Source: Streptomyces sp. (GTDB taxonomy: Bacteria; Actinomycetota; Actinomycetes; Streptomycetales; Streptomycetaceae). From it: a DNA stretch of 64,000 bases. Position 1 is the first letter of the stretch. Each line of letters starts with the position of its first letter. Position numbers and translations under genes: made by a program. The stretch is from NCBI RefSeq assembly GCF_019510245.1, contig NZ_JAEKKT010000138.1:41155-105154 (forward strand). The letters are read 5' to 3'. A model generated the notes under the pieces. That model was not told the DNA's origin and did no database searches. It saw nothing but the letters and a program-made list of their open reading frames with translations. Shown piece after piece: positions 60,881 through 64,000 of this stretch.

Positions 60881-62364
60881 GACGTCCGGCACCTCTCCAC
60901 GAACCTCCGGGCCACACCGGGTTCGGACGCCCAGTGCGTGTGCAGATAACTCGCGTGCACACCCCGCTGTACAAAACCTTCGACCCGCGGCCGGGGCGCA
61001 CGCACCCCCCACGCGGGAGCCGCCCCCGCCCCCGGCTCCACCACGGTCCGGTGGAACTCGTGCCCCCGCATCCGCGTCCCGGCGACGGCCAGCACACTGT
61101 CACTCACGGCGACGGCGTCCCGGTACCCCAGGGTCAGCCGTTCCGACATCCGCGCGCTCGCGTCCAGCACCCCGCACATGGGAAGCCCGTCCAGCTCCCG
61201 GCACAGGTACAGCAGCCCCGCACACTCGGCGGCGACGGGAGCACCGCGCTCCGCGAGAGCGGCGACGTCCTTGCGCAGCGCCTCATTGGCCGACAGCTCC
61301 GCGCCGTACACCTCGGGAAACCCGCCCCCGATCACCAGCCCGCTTGTCCCGTCGGGCAGTTGCTCATCCCGAAGCGGATCGAACACGACGACCTCGGCCC
61401 CGGCGGCGGCAAGCAACTCGGCGTGCTCCGCATAGGAGAAGCTGAAGGCAGCGCCACCGGCAACAGCGACCCGCACGCCGCTCTCTTCAAGCCCGTCCGG
61501 CGTTTGAGGACGAGGCCGTTCAGGCCGAAACGGGGGTTCGGGGGTGGCAGCCCCCGAAGGCGGGGTCGAAGGGGCGGCAGCCCCTGGTGATGGGACGGGT
61601 AGCGGCGGCGGGGGCGAGGAAGCCAGGGCCTCAGCCGCATCCCACACCGCACTTGGAAGCGCCCCGGCCCCCCGCGCCACCCCCATCAGCGCCTCCAGGT
61701 CGCACCCGCCGGCGACCTGCGCAGCCATCGCCGCCACCGCCGCCACCGCCTCCCCCCGCCGCTCGGCGACCGGCACCAACCCAAGATGCCGAGACGGCGT
61801 ACCCACCTGCGCCACCCGCCGCAACACGCCCAGCACCGGCACCCCCGCAGCGTCCAGCGCCCCCCGCAGCAACTCCTCGTGCCGGTCCGACCCCACCTTG
61901 TTGAGGATCACGCCCGCGACCCGCACCTCCGGATCCCACGACGCGAACCCGTGCACCAGCGCCGCCACCGACCGCGACTGCGACGACGCGTCCACGACCA
62001 GCACCACCGGCGCCCGCAACAGCTTCGCGACATGCGCGGTGGACGCCAGCTCCCCTTCCCCCGCGGCCCCGTCGTACAGACCCATCACGCCCTCGACGAC
62101 GGCCAGGTCACACCCCCGCGCGCCGTGCGCGAACAGCGGACCGATCAGCTCCGGCCCGCACAGGTACGCGTCGAGGTTCCGCCCCACCCGCCCGGTCGCG
62201 AGCGCGTGGTACCCGGGGTCGATGTAGTCGGGCCCCACCTTGTGCGGGGACACGGCGAGCCCCCGCGCGGCGAACGCGGCCATCAACCCGGTGGCAACGG
62301 TGGTCTTGCCGCTGCCGGACGACGGCGCGGCGACGACCAGCCGGGGCACGGACGGGGACGTCAC
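60877..62364 (-). CDS. cobB: Cobyrinate a,c-diamide synthase
   Basis: This 495-residue enzyme amidates the a and c side chains using glutamine and ATP. The N-terminal ATPase domain begins VVAAPSSGSGKTTVATGL (P-loop about residues 13-22) and has LAVVEGVMGLYDGA. The C-terminal glutamine amidotransferase has GGGFPEVYG and AAECAGLLYL with the nucleophile cysteine. Between them residues about 249-295 form a Pro/Ser-rich linker encoded by a repeat element at 61480-61620. The GTG at 62364 overlaps the cobO stop. Confidence 0.94.
   Translation of the reverse strand: MTSPSVPRLVVAAPSSGSGKTTVATGLMAAFAARGLAVSPHKVGPDYIDPGYHALATGRVGRNLDAYLCGPELIGPLFAHGARGCDLAVVEGVMGLYDGAAGEGELASTAHVAKLLRAPVVLVVDASSQSRSVAALVHGFASWDPEVRVAGVILNKVGSDRHEELLRGALDAAGVPVLGVLRRVAQVGTPSRHLGLVPVAERRGEAVAAVAAMAAQVAGGCDLEALMGVARGAGALPSAVWDAAEALASSPPPPLPVPSPGAAAPSTPPSGAATPEPPFRPERPRPQTPDGLEESGVRVAVAGGAAFSFSYAEHAELLAAAGAEVVVFDPLRDEQLPDGTSGLVIGGGFPEVYGAELSANEALRKDVAALAERGAPVAAECAGLLYLCRELDGLPMCGVLDASARMSERLTLGYRDAVAVSDSVLAVAGTRMRGHEFHRTVVEPGAGAAPAWGVRAPRPRVEGFVQRGVHASYLHTHWASEPGVARRFVERCRTS
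61480..61620 (-). repeat. Dispersed Streptomyces repeat inside cobB
   Basis: This stretch contains CAAGCCCGTCCGGCGTTTGA, GAGGCCGTTCAGGCCGAAAC and short complementary blocks such as GGCAGCCCC, a combination I know as a common intergenic repeat in Streptomyces genomes. Here it is read in frame and encodes the linker (about residues 249-295) between the two domains of CobB. Confidence 0.7.
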
Positions 62365-62960
62365 CACTCGATGCCCCTCTGCCCCTTCTGCCCCGCGTCC
62401 ATCGGGTGCTTGACCTTGGACATGTCGGTGACGAGGTCGGCGAGGTCGACGAGCTTCCCGGGCGCGTTCCGCCCGGTGATCACGACATGCTGGGTGCCGG
62501 GGCGGTTCCGCAGCACGTCGACGACCTCGTCCGTGTCGACCCACCCCCAGTGCATCGGGTACGCGAACTCGTCCAGCACGTACAGCCGGTAGGTCTCGGC
62601 CGCCAGATCCCGCTTGACCTGCTCCCAGCCCTCCCGTGCCTTCTCCTCGTTGTCCATCTGCGCGTCGCGCTGCACCCAGGACCAGCCCTCGCCCATCTTG
62701 TGCCAGTCGACGGTCCCGCCCTCGCCGGAGGCGCCCAGCACCCGCAGCGCGTTCTCCTCGCCGACCTTCCACTTCGCCGACTTGACGAACTGGAACACCC
62801 CGATGGGCCACCCCTGGTTCCAGGCCCGCAGCGCGAGCCCGAACGCGGCGGTGGACTTGCCCTTCCCGATCCCCGTGTGCACGACGACGAGCGGCCGGTT
62901 ACGTCGCTGACGGGTCGTCAGCCCGTCGTCGGGCACGACACTCGGCTGTCCCTGCGGCAT
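62361..62960 (-). CDS. cobO: Cob(I)yrinic acid a,c-diamide adenosyltransferase
   Basis: This 199-residue CobO/CobA/BtuR-type enzyme transfers the adenosyl group from ATP to cobalt. VVHTGIGKGKSTAAFGLALR (about residues 26-45) is the P-loop region and LYVLDEFAYPMHWGWVD the Walker B region. Its ATG at 62960 overlaps the upstream stop by one base. It is followed by cobB. Confidence 0.95.
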   Translation of the reverse strand: MPQGQPSVVPDDGLTTRQRRNRPLVVVHTGIGKGKSTAAFGLALRAWNQGWPIGVFQFVKSAKWKVGEENALRVLGASGEGGTVDWHKMGEGWSWVQRDAQMDNEEKAREGWEQVKRDLAAETYRLYVLDEFAYPMHWGWVDTDEVVDVLRNRPGTQHVVITGRNAPGKLVDLADLVTDMSKVKHPMDAGQKGQRGIEW

Positions 62961-64000
62961 TACGCGGCCCTCCTCGAACGACCCTGAACGTCCTTCACCA
63001 GTCCGGCGATCGAGTCCGCCCGCAGTTCGTCGAGCGTCACCGCGGTACCGCCCAGCTCACCTGCCAACTGCCCGGCGAGCCCCAGCCGCACCGGCCCGGA
63101 CTCGCAGTCCACGACCACCGAGGCGACCCCGCCCGCGGCGAGAAGCCGCGCCGCGCGCCCGGCGAGCGCGACCGGCTCGGGGCCACCGGTGGCGCGTCCG
63201 TCGGTCACCACGACCACCAGCGCCCGCCGTGCCGGGTCCCGCAACCGCTCCACCCGCAGCACGTCGTGCGCCTTGAGCAGCCCGGCGGCGAGCGGCGTCC
63301 GCCCGCCCGTCGGCAGCGACTCCAGGCGGGCCGCCGCCGCGTCCACCGACGAGGTCGGCGGCAACGCCACATCGGCCGCCGTGCCCCGGAGGGTCACCAG
63401 CCCCACCTTGTCCCGCCGCTGGTAGGCGTCGAGCAGCAGCGACAGCACGGCACCCTTCACCGCGCTCATCCGCTGCCGGGCCGCCATCGACCCGGACGCG
63501 TCGACCACGAACAGGACGAGGTTCCCCTCACGTCCCTCCCGGGCCGCCTGCCGCAGATCGTCCCGCCGGAGCACGAGCCCCGGCCCCGACCGCCCGCGCG
63601 CCCGCTGATGCGGGGCGGCGGCCTGCACGGTCGCCGCCAGGTGCAGCTTCGTCAGGGCACCGCGCGGCCGTCGCGCACCCGTGGTCCGCCCGTGCTCGGT
63701 CCGCGCCCGGGACCGCCGCCCGGCGGCGCCCTCGCCGATCCCCGGCACGCTCAGCACCTTGGTGCGAAAGGGCTCGGCGGCCCGTACGGGCGCCTGCTCC
63801 CCGGCACCGGCCTGCTGCGGCACGCCGTCGCTCTCCCCGGCCTCGGGCCGGGCGGCATCCTCTGTCGCACCGTCGCCCCGCGGCCCCTCGTCGGGCTGCG
63901 GCCGGCCGCCGCCCCCACCGGGACCGTCCGGATCCGGATCGTCGTCACCCTGGTCCTCCTCCCCGGAGAACTCCTCCAGCGTCTGGTCCAGCTTGTCCTC
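62960..64000 (-). CDS. VWA-domain chelatase subunit (ChlD/CobT-like), start outside window
   Basis: Only the C-terminal 346 residues are inside the window; the frame stays open to the right edge. From the edge inward there is an acidic Asp/Glu/Gly/Pro-rich stretch, a basic stretch, then a von Willebrand A domain with the MIDAS motif DASGSM and later TDGRATGG. This matches the ChlD-like subunit of magnesium or cobalt chelatases; an ATPase domain would be expected further upstream. Its position before cobO suggests cobalt insertion or a related role. Confidence 0.88.
   Translation of the reverse strand, partial: EDKLDQTLEEFSGEEDQGDDDPDPDGPGGGGGRPQPDEGPRGDGATEDAARPEAGESDGVPQQAGAGEQAPVRAAEPFRTKVLSVPGIGEGAAGRRSRARTEHGRTTGARRPRGALTKLHLAATVQAAAPHQRARGRSGPGLVLRRDDLRQAAREGREGNLVLFVVDASGSMAARQRMSAVKGAVLSLLLDAYQRRDKVGLVTLRGTAADVALPPTSSVDAAAARLESLPTGGRTPLAAGLLKAHDVLRVERLRDPARRALVVVVTDGRATGGPEPVALAGRAARLLAAGGVASVVVDCESGPVRLGLAGQLAGELGGTAVTLDELRADSIAGLVKDVQGRSRRAA

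Overview
This window looks like chromosome from a Streptomyces species or a close relative. GC content is very high, codons end almost always in G or C, start codons are often GTG, and neighbouring genes are frequently coupled by ATGA or GTGA overlaps. The gene content agrees: paired sugar ABC importers without their own ATPase, an LAETG-anchored surface protein, ectABCD, and a Streptomyces-type intergenic repeat family. From memory, the right half resembles the Streptomyces coelicolor region around its ectABCD genes; an alignment is needed to confirm that.

Layout, left to right. (1) 59-3455: an efflux pump and its divergent TetR regulator, then a two-domain TerD protein. (2) 3535-8521: a leftward operon of DeoR regulator, sugar-binding lipoprotein, two permeases and a zinc alcohol dehydrogenase. 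(3) 8817-12019: uronate dehydrogenase and, divergently, 5-dehydro-4-deoxyglucarate dehydratase, which is coupled to an unrecognised protein. (4) 11962-15269: an MFS transporter, a small membrane protein, a DinB-like enzyme and a metallo-beta-lactamase-fold hydrolase. (5) 15477-24792: GntR regulator, DHDPS-family enzyme and IlvD/Edd sugar-acid dehydratase, then two permeases, an oxidoreductase, a GH43 hydrolase and a binding protein. (6) 24915-32294: secreted pectin enzymes (rhamnogalacturonan acetylesterase, PL1 lyase, two tandem pectin methylesterases, PL9 lyase), a HAD phosphatase, and a decayed second PL9 gene. (7) 32404-37143: a sigma factor with a membrane partner, a purine permease and a penicillin-binding protein. 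(8) 37229-39689: IclR regulator and a ketoglutarate-semialdehyde-type dehydrogenase. (9) 39830-47560: small housekeeping enzymes, then ectABCD for ectoine and hydroxyectoine. (10) 47769-52784: an amino-acid ABC importer, a gene remnant, an amidohydrolase and a wall-anchored protein. (11) 52872-64000: cobalamin genes, running off the right edge.

The strongest functional theme is pectin use from about 8.8 to 39.7 kb. Secreted enzymes de-esterify and cleave pectin, ABC importers could take up the fragments, and uronate dehydrogenase, KdgD and the semialdehyde dehydrogenase together form the end of the oxidative uronate route to 2-oxoglutarate. Each block has its own regulator, and a shared GAAGCGCTTC-type site recurs in block 5. 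The least explained parts are the protein coupled to kdgD, the sigma factor with its membrane partner, the decayed PL9 copy, and a repeat element that supplies the linker inside CobB. I saw no rRNA, tRNA, CRISPR array, insertion sequence or prophage gene.
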